Origin: Chloroflexota bacterium
Lineage (GTDB): Bacteria; Chloroflexota; Anaerolineae; Anaerolineales; Villigracilaceae
NCBI GenBank assembly: GCA_013388855.1
Contig: JACAEM010000023.1
Span: 186,001-250,000 of the forward strand
Reading direction: 5' to 3'
DNA length: 64,000 bases
This document shows, in pieces, positions 26,282-35,378 of this stretch. A program made the translations under genes and the position numbers. Below the pieces are notes generated by a model. That model searched no databases and was not told where the DNA came from. It saw only the letters and a program-made list of their open reading frames with translations. Positions within the stretch are counted from its first letter, which is position 1, and each line of letters begins with the position of its first letter.

Positions 26282-27892
26282 ATGAAACACAAAACATCCG
26301 AAAAAGGTCAAGCATTGATCCTCATCGCTTTCGCGATGATCGGGCTTGCTGCCTTCAGCGCGTTGGCCATCGATGGCGGACGCGTCCTCGAAGACAGGCG
26401 TCATGCCCAGAATGCCGCAGATGCCGCAGCGTTTGCGGCGGCGCTCGCCAAGATCAAGGGACAGGACTACACATATGCCGCCCAGCAGCTTGCCGAAAGT
26501 AACGGTTATGAAGACAGCATTATTACAGTCAACCTGTGCAATGAGACCGGCGTCACTTGTCAGGGATTGCCGGAAGATGCCGATTTGTCCGAATACATTC
26601 GGGTGAGGATCACGTCAACGGTGCCCATGACCTTTGCAACTGTGATCGGCAGAAACGAAGTCCAAAACACCGTGGAAGCCATCACCCGGGCAAAAGCGGG
26701 AACGCCCAACGAAGAGGAAGAGGATGAGGAAGGGGAGGAAGGTGAGGAGGGGGGAGGAGGCGGGTCGCTTTTCAACGGGGCAGCCATGGTGGCAACTAAA
26801 AGCGGCAACTCCAACCAGTGCTTCCTCATGAACGGAAGCGCCGATCTCTACACCCATAATAGCGGAATTTTCGTCAACTGCAGCGGGAGTTCAGCCATTT
26901 TCATGAACGGCGGTTCGGATCTTCAGATGGACGCCAACGGGGAAGTCGTTGGATGCTACGGGTACAACGGCGGAGCGTCTTTCGATCCCATCACCTGCGG
27001 GATCAACGGCGGCGTGTCGTACACAATCGATGCCACCACATTTGAGGATGTTCCCACAACACAGGCGCCTCCCACCTGCAGCGGCACAGGGAATGTCTCT
27101 GGCAGCAACAGCAATACCAAGATGACCGGCTCAAGCGCCAATGTAGCCAGTGGAGATACCGCGACCTTTTCGCCCGGAAATTTCAGCAATGTCACGATCA
27201 ACGGGAACAGCACCGCCAATTTCACCCCGGGCACGTATTGTTTTAGCGGCAGTTTCAACCTGAACGGCAATTCAATCATGAACGGCCCGAGCGGAAGGGT
27301 CGTCTTCGTCATGCAAAACCAGAACATTGTATTGAACGGTGGCTCGGTCATCGACTTTAACGATCTCGAAATCTATGGGGTAAACGCCAGCTTCCTTCTC
27401 AATGGCGGCGCCATCTTCCGCGCCGACCGCATGCGCATCTTCTTCACAGGAAATGGCACCTTCACAGTCAACGGCAGTGCGGAGCTTTCATCGGACGATG
27501 CCTATTTCTACCTGAATACCGGGAACATCACCTGGAACGGGAGTTCCATCCTCAACCTGCACTCCCCCACCGAGGGTGAATTCGCCGGTCTGCTGGTCCA
27601 TATGCCGTGGAACAGCACAACGAGCGGTGTCATCTTCAACGGAGGATCGAACATCCACCTGACGGGCACTTTCCTCGCTCCCCGCCGGCCTGTGACTTTC
27701 AATGGCGGCGTCGATTTCGAATTGCACAGCCAGATCATTGGCTATACCTACATTGTCAATGGCGGCGGCGACGTGGATATCTACTTCCAGGCAGATGAAA
27801 ACTACCAGGTGCCTTTACCAGAAGATCCCGGCTCCGGTTCAGGTTCGGAATCAGGGTCAAGTTCCAACCCGGCTATAGAGCTGGTCAAGTAA
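26282..27892 (+). CDS. TadG-like envelope protein, paralogue 4 (longest)
   Basis: A 536-residue paralogue. N-terminal EKGQALILIAFAMIGLAAF anchor, IDGGRVLEDRRHAQNAADAAAFAAAL, then a TadG-like domain to about 140, a strongly acidic/glycine linker (runs of Glu and Gly, about 142-160) and an extended repetitive beta region with many NGGS/NGNS turns, ending in FAGLLVHM, IIGYTYIV and a Gly/Ser-rich tail. The repeated NG-turn pattern suggests a right-handed beta-solenoid. GGAG lies eight bases before the ATG. Followed by a terminator. Confidence 0.82.
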   Translation: MKHKTSEKGQALILIAFAMIGLAAFSALAIDGGRVLEDRRHAQNAADAAAFAAALAKIKGQDYTYAAQQLAESNGYEDSIITVNLCNETGVTCQGLPEDADLSEYIRVRITSTVPMTFATVIGRNEVQNTVEAITRAKAGTPNEEEEDEEGEEGEEGGGGGSLFNGAAMVATKSGNSNQCFLMNGSADLYTHNSGIFVNCSGSSAIFMNGGSDLQMDANGEVVGCYGYNGGASFDPITCGINGGVSYTIDATTFEDVPTTQAPPTCSGTGNVSGSNSNTKMTGSSANVASGDTATFSPGNFSNVTINGNSTANFTPGTYCFSGSFNLNGNSIMNGPSGRVVFVMQNQNIVLNGGSVIDFNDLEIYGVNASFLLNGGAIFRADRMRIFFTGNGTFTVNGSAELSSDDAYFYLNTGNITWNGSSILNLHSPTEGEFAGLLVHMPWNSTTSGVIFNGGSNIHLTGTFLAPRRPVTFNGGVDFELHSQIIGYTYIVNGGGDVDIYFQADENYQVPLPEDPGSGSGSESGSSSNPAIELVK

Positions 27893-27912
27893 ATAATCAG
27901 GCTTTTACTCTC

Positions 27913-27943
27913 AAATCGGCGCATGAAGATGCGCCGATTTTTG
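27913..27943 (+). terminator. Rho-independent terminator after paralogue 4
   Basis: Twelve-pair stem AAATCGGCGCAT / ATGCGCCGATTT with a GAAG loop, followed by TTG. Confidence 0.9.
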
Positions 27944-28023
27944 TTGGGGACCCTCCCAAGAAAATGATAAAACTGAAATATAATAATCACAGATGTTGAT
28001 AGTACCAAAAGGGGATGGGGGTA

Positions 28024-28037
28024 CTTTCAGAAATGTA
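28024..28037 (+). promoter_or_regulatory. CTTTCAGAAATGTA motif, TadG paralogue 5
   Basis: CTTTCAGAAATGTA lies 120 bases before the ATG at 28157, matching motifs at 23798, 26177 and 29580. Confidence 0.4.
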
Positions 28038-28156
28038 TGTGGTTTACTGTAACAAAATTGTACAATACAGTTATAGAATATGTCGATAAATCAGCAACAG
28101 CCAACGCAAACGAGGATTCGCTGTTAAATTGCGAAAGCGGAAAAAGGAGTTTAAGC

Positions 28157-29548
28157 ATGAACAAAATCAGATCCCAAAGAGGGCAGGCGATCATTCTTCT
28201 CGCCTTTGCCATCGTGGCGTTAGTGGGGTTTGCCGCTCTTGCCATTGACGGCGGCAGAGCTCTGTCCGACAGGCGGCATGCGCAGAACGCGGCGGATACC
28301 GCAGCGTTTGCCGCGGCACTGGCAAAGATTCACGGCGGCGATTTCGCAGCGATGAGAAGCGCCGCCCTTCTTCGCGCTCAGAGCAACGGGTACAACAACG
28401 GCGCCAATCCCAACGGTTCCACCAGCATCGTGGAAGTCAACCTCTGCAGTGATACGGGCGTGACCTGTCAGGGTTTGCCGAGTGGCGCCGACCCGTCGGA
28501 CTATGTTCGAGTGCGCATCAAATCCACGATCAATACCTCCTTTGCGCGTATCATCGGCAGACCGCAAGTGGAAAACACTGTGGAGGCTGTTGCATATGCT
28601 TCCGACATCACCCCCGATCCCCTGATATTCGGCGCGGCTTTGGCGGCGTTCCAGCAGGATGGAACGCCTTTCACGGGTCAAGGAAACGGCACGCTGCAAG
28701 TCGTCGGAAGCGGCATCTTTTCGAATGCCGACACGACAGGTTGCCCGAACGGCGCCATGAAGCTCTATGGAAATGTGAACTATGAAGTAGAGACCGGTTA
28801 CGCCTCCCCCGGACAGATCTGCGAAGGCGGCAGCGCGGATGTCGACGAGACGCAATTCGAGACCGTCCCGCAAGTTCCCATCCCGAATTTCGATATTCCC
28901 GCTCCGTCCTTTACCTGCTCGGGCACCGGTCAACTGATCGGAAATGAATATCAACCCGGCAACTATAACGACATCACCATTCCTCCCGCCGGGACGCGCA
29001 CCTTTGCTCCGGGCAATTACTGTATCAGCGGCGATGTTTCCCTGAAAGGGACAGTGACAGCCAATAACGTCAACTTCCGGGTTGGCGGCGCGTTTACGGT
29101 CAACAGTAATTCATCCCTCAATTGTAGCAATGTGATCATTCACCGGGTGGGTGGTTCATCGGATGTCTCCTTCAACGGCAACAGCGATATTCATTGCAGC
29201 AACATCACCTTCTATCTGGAATCGGGCGGCATCGGGTGGAACGGCACCGGCGAATACGACTTCACATCGCCCACCAGCGGTCCGTACAAAGGGCTGTTGG
29301 TCTACATCCCCGCGGGGAACAATCAAACCGTCACCCTTAACGGTAACTCCGGCAGTCAGTATACCGGATCGATTATTGCGGTCACCTCCTCGGTCAACAT
29401 CAACGGCAACAGCGACACCGCAGGATTCACGACACAGATTCTTGCCAACGATATTCATTTCAGCGGCAATGCGACCACTGTGATCAACTATGACCCTGCT
29501 CTCGTGTTCACGCCGACGCAGTATCCGACGATAGAGCTTACTAAATAA
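28157..29548 (+). CDS. TadG-like envelope protein, paralogue 5
   Basis: A 463-residue paralogue with RGQAIILLAFAIVALVGF anchor, IDGGRALSDRRHAQNAADTAAFAAAL, a TadG-like domain ending in VEAVAYA, and a C-terminal beta region with NSNSS and NGNSD turns and GPYKGLLVYI. The start at 28157 follows AAAGGAG by eight bases; an in-frame ATG at 28037 has no site. At the DNA level its first 200 bp closely resemble paralogues 2 and 4, showing recent duplication or gene conversion. Confidence 0.82.
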   Translation: MNKIRSQRGQAIILLAFAIVALVGFAALAIDGGRALSDRRHAQNAADTAAFAAALAKIHGGDFAAMRSAALLRAQSNGYNNGANPNGSTSIVEVNLCSDTGVTCQGLPSGADPSDYVRVRIKSTINTSFARIIGRPQVENTVEAVAYASDITPDPLIFGAALAAFQQDGTPFTGQGNGTLQVVGSGIFSNADTTGCPNGAMKLYGNVNYEVETGYASPGQICEGGSADVDETQFETVPQVPIPNFDIPAPSFTCSGTGQLIGNEYQPGNYNDITIPPAGTRTFAPGNYCISGDVSLKGTVTANNVNFRVGGAFTVNSNSSLNCSNVIIHRVGGSSDVSFNGNSDIHCSNITFYLESGGIGWNGTGEYDFTSPTSGPYKGLLVYIPAGNNQTVTLNGNSGSQYTGSIIAVTSSVNINGNSDTAGFTTQILANDIHFSGNATTVINYDPALVFTPTQYPTIELTK

Positions 29549-29579
29549 CTATCGGCTATACGCTAAAGTGTACGGATAA

Positions 29580-29605
29580 CTTTCAAAAATGTAATACTTG
29601 TAACC
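29580..29605 (+). promoter_or_regulatory. CTTTCAAAAATGTAA / TGTAACC block before the repeat protein gene
   Basis: Both submotifs seen upstream of the TadG-like genes are present here: CTTTCAAAAATGTAA (29580-29594) and TGTAACC (29599-29605). Confidence 0.4.
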
Positions 29606-29614
29606 TTTTCGTGG

Positions 29615-29643
29615 TTGACTAGGTAAGTTCAAAACTATAAAAT
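29615..29643 (+). promoter_or_regulatory. Sigma70-type promoter of the repeat protein gene
   Basis: TTGACT (29615-29620), 17 bases, TAAAAT (29638-29643). Predicted start is close to 29650, at the beginning of the hairpin below. Confidence 0.55.
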
Positions 29644-29644
29644 G

Positions 29645-29683
29645 GAGGTGCCTTTCATACACGCAAGGCACCTCTGTTCTTTT
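29645..29683 (+). terminator. Terminator-like hairpin, possibly an attenuator
   Basis: Ten-pair stem GAGGTGCCTT / AAGGCACCTC, ten-base loop, then TGTTCTTTTAATT. It could end the upstream TadG transcript, or act as an attenuator in the leader of the gene at 29718, because a promoter lies just upstream. Confidence 0.75.
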
Positions 29684-29717
29684 AATTAATTGTTTTCGTT
29701 GTATTAGGAGAGAGACC

Positions 29718-32700
29718 ATGTCGAATAAAACACGAGCATTCTTCCTTTCATTGACCATTGTCGCCATGTTGCTCGCCAGCGCAGTGGGAACGACAACAGT
29801 GTACGCAGACGACGGGACCACGACCGGGTCTACGGAAACCGGCACGACGACCACCGATACAGATCAGGGCGACGATCCATCGGTGGTGGAAACGCCTCCC
29901 CCCGCCGAAGATCAGCCGACCGACGCGACCGATCTTAATGAGACTCCCGTTCCTGAAGACGAGCAGGTGACTGATGCGGCGGAAGTCAGCGTCGATCAGG
30001 TGGAAACGCCCCCTGCTGTGGAAGAGCAACCGGCAGAGGTCACCCCTCCGCTGTTGGAGCAGCTGCCCGACAATACAACGGTGACCGTCGTCGACGAGGA
30101 GGGCGAAGCGCAGACTCTCGTCGCGCAGGAGAGCGCGGAGGCGGTCGTCCTCAGCGATCCGATCTGGTGTCCGGCAACGGTGACCGTCCCCACTCCCGGT
30201 GAGAACGGTTGTACCGCATCCTACAGCAGTTTCACCGAACTCCTTGAATTCCTCGAAGCCAACGAAGGCGACCCACTTTACCAGCAGGCTGGTACGATTT
30301 ATGTAGAGCAGGGCAACTACCTCGGCGGTGAGGAAGTCATCGATTTCAATTCCTATAATTTCACCAACTTGAGCCAGCAAGACCTGACCATTCAGGGTGG
30401 TTGGGATACGTCCGACAACAGCCTGGACAGCACCAGCAACTTCAACGTCCCAATCATCATCGGCTCCAGTTCCAACCCGTGGGTTGGTTCCCTGACCTTC
30501 AACAATATCTTCATCACCGGCGCGGATGGGACCGGCCTGACGGTCTATTCGCAGGGCGATATCAACCTCTCGAACGTCGAAGTGACGAACTCGACAGATG
30601 GTGCGTTGTTGAACGCCGGCGGTAATGTGAGCGTCAAGAATTCGAAGTTCAACAACAACGGCTCAGGAACCATCGTGGACGCAAACGGAACCGACCTTGC
30701 CATCAACTGGAATGCCGATGGAGCCGGACTCAGCATCAATGGCGGTTCGGTCACTCTGGAACAGGTGGAGGCGAATAATAATCAGTTGTACGGTACCGAC
30801 ATTATCTCGACCGGGATTGTGACTGTTACCAATAGTTTCTTCAACGGCAATATCTCCTATGCCTTCCCGCCCACCGGTAGTTGGGAATATTACGGCTACG
30901 GGTTGCAGGTGGTCACCGCTGGCGATATCGTCGTTCAGGGCGTGACTGCCAACGAGAACCTGCTCTTTGGCGCGAACCTCGATGGCGCTAATGTAACGGT
31001 TACAGACAGTTTCTTCAGCAATAATGGCTCGTTCTTCGAGGAAGATCCCACCGGCTATGGGTTGCAGGTCAATGCCACCGGCACTGTCACCCTGATAAGC
31101 ATCGAAGCAAACAACAATGAACTTTTCGGTGCGAATATCGCGGCTGGTAGTTCAGTCATTGTCCGCGACAGTTTCTTCAATGGAAATTACTCCTTCCAGT
31201 ATGTGAACAATGAGAAGGTCTTCTCAGGTTATGGTTTACAGGTCGTAACAATTGCCGATGTGGCGGTCAGGGATGTGACAGCCGAAGGCAACGCGCTGCT
31301 CGGCGCCCACGTGGAAGGAAGCGACATCGCCATCCGCGACAGCTCCTTCAGCAGCAACGGCTCCGGTTCAGGGTTGGACCTGATCGGCAAAGGTCTTGAG
31401 GTGGTCAGTATTTCCGATCCCATCTTCGGCAATGGAAATGTTTCCCTCTTCAACGTGATTGCCGATAACAATCAGGTCTTCGGCGCAAACATCCAATCGG
31501 CCGGTGATGTGGCGGTTGGCGGCGTTAGTTCCTTCTCCGGCACCATTGCCTACATTTATGACACCAACACCGGAAACGTCCTGGAAGTTCTCGGCGGATA
31601 CGGACTTCAGATCGTCACCCAGGCAAATATCGCCCTGCAAGGCGTGACAGCCAATAACAACTATCTCTACGGAACATCCCTGCAGGGTGCAGACGTGGCG
31701 GTTGCCGAAAGCTTCTTCAGCCATAACGGCTCCGGTATTCTGACCAATCCGGTCGGCTTTGGCTTGCAGATCGTCAGCACCGGCGCGGTGGCGCTCAGAA
31801 CCGTGGAGGCAAGTTACAACCAGTTGTTCGGCGCAGACATCCAGGCGGTCGGCAATGTGGACATCGGCGCGGACGAAGGACAGTTCAATTACTTCAATGG
31901 AAATATGTCCGTGTCCCTTGATCCCTGCGGCGGCGTGAACTTCTTCGGCTACGGTCTCACCGTCTATACGACCGAAGGCGATATCACCCTGAACTATGTG
32001 GAAGCCAACTTCAATAATCTGTGGGGCGGCAGCCTCAACGGCATGGATGTTGATGTTGCCAACAGCCGGTTCAATAACAACATTTCCGACTCGACCCAGT
32101 TCATCGATGACACCGGGTTGATCATCAACAGCCGCGGAGATTTCGTTGGACTAAACAACGTGGAAGCCAGGGAAAACCGCTTGATTGGCGCAACCATTAC
32201 AGCCGTTGGCGATGTTTACATCGTCAACAGCACCTTCACTGACAACGCCGGGTTCACCTGTCTGCTCGACTGGTGCCCAGAAGGAAGTCTGGTCTATCAC
32301 GGCTATGGCTTGAGCGTAGTCACACCGGGCTTGATCTCGTTGGACGGTGTCAACGCATCCAACAACAACCTCTTTGGCGCCCATCTCGAAGGTGGAAACA
32401 TTACGGTGACCAATAGCTCCTTCAACAACAACGGCACCGGGGAGGGCAACACTCCCGAAGGGCGTGGACTGGAGATCATCAGCAGCGGTGCCGTCACCAT
32501 TGCATTGATCGAAGCCAATAACAACCAACTCTTCGGCGCGAATGTCCAGGCGGTCGGTGATGTGACCGTTACTGCCAGCGATTTCATTGGGAATTTCTAC
32601 ATCGTGGGAGGCTCCCCGGTAGGATATGGCTTACAGGTCGTCACACTGGGTAACATCACACTGGTTTCAGACAACACCGGATACGGCGTGCAAGGCTACG

Positions 32701-33218
32701 AGAATGGCTCCGGCGCAATTCTGCAGGGTGCCAACGTCACGGTGACCGACAGCAACTTCTACAACAACGGCTCCGGGAACGGGCTTACCATCACCGCCAC
32801 TGGCAACGTCACACTCACAAACGTCACCGCTACATCGAACGGACAAAACGGCGTGGACATTACAGTGGATGCCTGCTCGGTCGTCCAAGTGAACGGCGGC
32901 ACCTTCTCGGAGAACGGCGAGTATGGTCTCAGCGTCGATGGAGGCACGCTTACCCTCGATGGAACCCAGACCTTTGCCAATAATGGCACCGGGAACGTCT
33001 TCCAGAATCCGGGCAATTGTGTGATCGTCATCAACGTCTCCACACCCTCGACTGGTGACACCGTTGTAACGAATAACGACGGAAGGAATACAACCGTCGG
33101 CAGCGGCGCACCCACCCAAGGACAGGTCATCGACAAGAAGACCAACAAGCCCAAGAAGAGCCATTTCCACAAGAACAAGATGGCAAAGAAGAAACACGGG
33201 AGACTCGGCAATAAATAA
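29718..33218 (+). CDS. Giant secreted repeat protein, probable right-handed beta-helix
   Basis: An 1166-residue exported protein. Signal peptide about 1-31 (cut near VYA-DD); an acidic Thr/Glu/Pro-rich stalk (about 32-150); then a capping region with two Cys and a long array (about 330-1090) of alternating units with the patterns GYGLQVVT, NNNLFGA and VTDSFFNNNGSG. Such Asn-rich parallel beta-helix repeats occur in adhesins and carbohydrate-active surface proteins. The C-terminus is very basic (Lys/His-rich, about 1135-1166), possibly for binding an acidic wall polymer. No LPXTG or catalytic motif was seen. It follows the TadG-like genes and shares their upstream motifs. GGAGAGAGACC gives the Shine-Dalgarno. 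Confidence 0.82.
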   Translation: MSNKTRAFFLSLTIVAMLLASAVGTTTVYADDGTTTGSTETGTTTTDTDQGDDPSVVETPPPAEDQPTDATDLNETPVPEDEQVTDAAEVSVDQVETPPAVEEQPAEVTPPLLEQLPDNTTVTVVDEEGEAQTLVAQESAEAVVLSDPIWCPATVTVPTPGENGCTASYSSFTELLEFLEANEGDPLYQQAGTIYVEQGNYLGGEEVIDFNSYNFTNLSQQDLTIQGGWDTSDNSLDSTSNFNVPIIIGSSSNPWVGSLTFNNIFITGADGTGLTVYSQGDINLSNVEVTNSTDGALLNAGGNVSVKNSKFNNNGSGTIVDANGTDLAINWNADGAGLSINGGSVTLEQVEANNNQLYGTDIISTGIVTVTNSFFNGNISYAFPPTGSWEYYGYGLQVVTAGDIVVQGVTANENLLFGANLDGANVTVTDSFFSNNGSFFEEDPTGYGLQVNATGTVTLISIEANNNELFGANIAAGSSVIVRDSFFNGNYSFQYVNNEKVFSGYGLQVVTIADVAVRDVTAEGNALLGAHVEGSDIAIRDSSFSSNGSGSGLDLIGKGLEVVSISDPIFGNGNVSLFNVIADNNQVFGANIQSAGDVAVGGVSSFSGTIAYIYDTNTGNVLEVLGGYGLQIVTQANIALQGVTANNNYLYGTSLQGADVAVAESFFSHNGSGILTNPVGFGLQIVSTGAVALRTVEASYNQLFGADIQAVGNVDIGADEGQFNYFNGNMSVSLDPCGGVNFFGYGLTVYTTEGDITLNYVEANFNNLWGGSLNGMDVDVANSRFNNNISDSTQFIDDTGLIINSRGDFVGLNNVEARENRLIGATITAVGDVYIVNSTFTDNAGFTCLLDWCPEGSLVYHGYGLSVVTPGLISLDGVNASNNNLFGAHLEGGNITVTNSSFNNNGTGEGNTPEGRGLEIISSGAVTIALIEANNNQLFGANVQAVGDVTVTASDFIGNFYIVGGSPVGYGLQVVTLGNITLVSDNTGYGVQGYENGSGAILQGANVTVTDSNFYNNGSGNGLTITATGNVTLTNVTATSNGQNGVDITVDACSVVQVNGGTFSENGEYGLSVDGGTLTLDGTQTFANNGTGNVFQNPGNCVIVINVSTPSTGDTVVTNNDGRNTTVGSGAPTQGQVIDKKTNKPKKSHFHKNKMAKKKHGRLGNK
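30884..32760 (+). repeat. Degenerate tandem coding repeats of the beta-helix array
   Basis: About six two-part units of roughly 95-110 codons in which the coding DNA recurs, for example the GGYTAYGG-type codons for GYGL and AACAAYAAC for Asn runs. Diverged enough to be read individually but likely recombination-prone. Confidence 0.65.
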
Positions 33219-33250
33219 CCGATAGTATCCTGTGCACCATGGAATGCTAT

Positions 33251-33284
33251 AATTGAGGAACAGCCATGCGGCTGTTCCTCAATT
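33251..33284 (+). other. Hairpin at the 5' end of the lipoprotein transcript
   Basis: A 15-pair perfect stem AATTGAGGAACAGCC / GGCTGTTCCTCAATT with a four-base loop. A TATAAT (33248-33253) overlaps its left arm, so the RNA would start within or just after the arm. It has no T-run and could also end the preceding transcript. Confidence 0.5.
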
Positions 33285-33301
33285 GTTGTAAGGATGGAAA
33301 A

Positions 33302-33841
33302 ATGAAGAAACAAATTCGATTTGTAATACTACCGATCATTATCCTGACTCTCCTGATCGCCGCCTGTGGAAATAATGCAACCCCCGCTCCAACAGTGGAA
33401 CCTACACCCATTCCCTCCTTGACGAGCACGCCTGATCCGTGTGCGCCTGAAAACATAGAGGCAGAGGTCCAAAAGATCCACAAATACATGCGTGAATTCG
33501 ACGACGGGTCGTCCCTCGCCGCCAGCGTACCTTCCGACCAGTTGTCCGATTCGATCGCCGAACTGCAGCGCATCCGCCGTGAAGCGGAAGATCAGCCCAC
33601 CCCGGCATGTCTGGTAACCTTGAAAACCTATCAGATCTCGCATATGAATATCGTGATCGGGACATTGATCAATCTGATCGGGTATGCAAACGGCACCGTC
33701 AGCAAGGATGTCATCGACCAAGGCATCGCGCTGGCGCGGCAGGAACATGACAAATACACCATCGAACTGGCGCGTGTTCTGGGTTTGACCATGGTACCTG
33801 TCAGCCCCCCCTCCCAACCCAGCCAGACGCCCAGTCCGTAA
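33302..33841 (+). CDS. Lipoprotein of unknown function
   Basis: A 179-residue protein with a lipoprotein signal (lipobox LIAAC, Cys at residue 22), a short Thr/Pro linker and a helical soluble domain with two Cys and a QISHMNIVIG helix. The tail is Pro/Ser-rich. No family recognised. The ATG at 33302 follows AAGGATGG; an in-frame ATG at 33266 lies inside the hairpin and would place twelve extra residues before the signal peptide. Confidence 0.75.
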   Translation: MKKQIRFVILPIIILTLLIAACGNNATPAPTVEPTPIPSLTSTPDPCAPENIEAEVQKIHKYMREFDDGSSLAASVPSDQLSDSIAELQRIRREAEDQPTPACLVTLKTYQISHMNIVIGTLINLIGYANGTVSKDVIDQGIALARQEHDKYTIELARVLGLTMVPVSPPSQPSQTPSP

Positions 33842-33856
33842 TTTTTCAACGAACAG

Positions 33857-33910
33857 ATGAAAACACGACTCGTATGCTGATTGTATCGAACGAGCCGTGT
33901 TTTCATTTTG
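33857..33910 (+). terminator. Rho-independent terminator after lipoprotein gene
   Basis: A 16-base stem with one mismatch, ATGAAAACACGACTCG / CGAGCCGTGTTTTCAT, 18-base loop, then TTTTGG. Confidence 0.8.
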
Positions 33911-34013
33911 GATTCGACCATCGCATCCTCCTCAGGGACGGCTGGTCCCGTTATCGATCACCAACGCCCGTCATGTATAATTCCCGCCAACTCACCTCAC
34001 CCGGAGGATTTCC

Positions 34014-34448
34014 ATGCGTCCAGATTGGGACTCGTATTTCATGAAAATCGCCTATGCCGTATCTGAACGCAGCACATGCGACCGGGCCTTCGTAGGCTGC
34101 GTACTCGTGCTCGATAAACGCATCCTCACCACCGGCTTTAATGGTTCCCCCGCCGGGCAAGCCCACTGTGATGAGGTCGGTCACCTCATGGTAGATGGAC
34201 ACTGTGTTCGCACCATTCACGCCGAGACGAATGCCATCATCCAGGCGGCGCTGCACGGAGTCTCAACCAAGGGCGCGATTTGTTACGTCACACATCTGCC
34301 CTGTATCAACTGCACCAAGGCGCTCATCAACGCCGGTATTTCACGCATTGTCTATAGCGTTTCCTACCGAACGGACGAGAATGCCATACACTTTCTTCAG
34401 GCGGCAAACATCGAAGTGGTACAGAAGGAATTCAATCCCGAGTCCTGA
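34014..34448 (+). CDS. dCMP deaminase (ComEB-like)
   Basis: A 144-residue zinc deaminase that converts dCMP to dUMP for dTTP synthesis. The zinc site is His69-Ala-Glu71 in TIHAETN and Cys97/Cys100 in PCINC. An additional Cys/His-rich loop (about 52-64: AHCDEVGH, GHC) matches the second, structural metal region of dCMP deaminases and distinguishes it from cytidine and guanine deaminases. CGGAGG precedes the ATG. It is convergent with the lipoprotein gene downstream, only one base apart, so no terminator fits between them. Confidence 0.92.
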   Translation: MRPDWDSYFMKIAYAVSERSTCDRAFVGCVLVLDKRILTTGFNGSPAGQAHCDEVGHLMVDGHCVRTIHAETNAIIQAALHGVSTKGAICYVTHLPCINCTKALINAGISRIVYSVSYRTDENAIHFLQAANIEVVQKEFNPES

Positions 34449-34449
34449 C

Positions 34450-35205
34450 TCACTGCCAGGAAAATAACAACGGCTCATCCTTTTCCAATGGCAGGGTGAT
34501 TGTGAGACTCCCTGGCGCCGGGCCGCCACACACCCCATTCAGACAGTTGCAATCCTTGTCCATAACGCTACTCGTACAGGTGATCGCTGTAAAACTGACC
34601 GCCCAAGTCCCGGCCGTCGTGAGAGGCATGAATGCGTAGAATGTGCCGGTCTCGTCCGTAACTGCGTCGACGCGCGGCGGACTTCCAGCCTGTTCCTGCA
34701 CCACCGCAAACTGGATCCCGGTGACAGGATCGCCTTCCTGATTAATCACTCTGCCGCGTACGAGCTGCAAATCGGCAGGCTGGATGAATGGCACCAGACT
34801 CAAATTCCCTTCGCTGGTTACAAATTGACCGAAAACCCAGCCCGTCCGCTCCAGGGGAGTTTGCACAAGAAGCCATTCGCCGCCGGGAGCACGTCCTAAC
34901 ACGAGCAGGCGTGAAGCGTTGGGCAGGGTTGTCTTGGCTTCAAAAAGTGGACCCGGGTTCGCCCGCAAGACAAGGTTATCCACCTGGGTAACAACATAAA
35001 ACGGAACATAAGGCGAGGGGACAACCGGTTTAATGGCGGCAGGTTCAGGCGTGGAGGGAGGCGTGGCTTCTATCCCAGGGGTGGGAGTCGGCTGAGCAAG
35101 GGCGGGCTCCGCAATCTCTTCCGGTGGTGTGGATAACGAGGGGGCGGCGCATGAGGAAATCAGCAGGATGAACAATAAAACAGGTATGAGTATTTTGGTT
35201 TTCAT
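34450..35205 (-). CDS. Lipoprotein with SH3b-like and carboxypeptidase-regulatory-like domains
   Basis: A 251-residue protein with lipobox ISSC (Cys at about residue 19), a Pro/Thr-rich linker, an SH3b-like domain (about 70-130, with NLVLRANPG and TGWVFGQ) and a C-terminal beta-sandwich domain of the carboxypeptidase-regulatory type (about 145-250) with a small Cys cluster (four Cys). Likely an envelope protein binding wall glycans. The start at 35205 is set by CAGGAG seven bases upstream; an ATG at 35226 precedes the site. Confidence 0.75.
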   Translation of the reverse strand: MKTKILIPVLLFILLISSCAAPSLSTPPEEIAEPALAQPTPTPGIEATPPSTPEPAAIKPVVPSPYVPFYVVTQVDNLVLRANPGPLFEAKTTLPNASRLLVLGRAPGGEWLLVQTPLERTGWVFGQFVTSEGNLSLVPFIQPADLQLVRGRVINQEGDPVTGIQFAVVQEQAGSPPRVDAVTDETGTFYAFMPLTTAGTWAVSFTAITCTSSVMDKDCNCLNGVCGGPAPGSLTITLPLEKDEPLLFSWQ

Positions 35206-35378
35206 ATCGCGCTCCTGATGGACCAAGTATAGATGAATTTCATCCTGTGAACAATTGCCCCAAATAGACTGTCACGATTTACCGATGTCATGGTTCATCA
35301 AGCCTGACAAATCGGAACACTCTCAGGTACAATACATTAACCAGACTACCCAAGAGGTATAAAACATTCCATGAAAGC

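Noticed and set aside
30884-32760. Repeated DNA that could be a CRISPR or minisatellite
   Set aside because: Degenerate, all in one frame and coding a beta-helix array.
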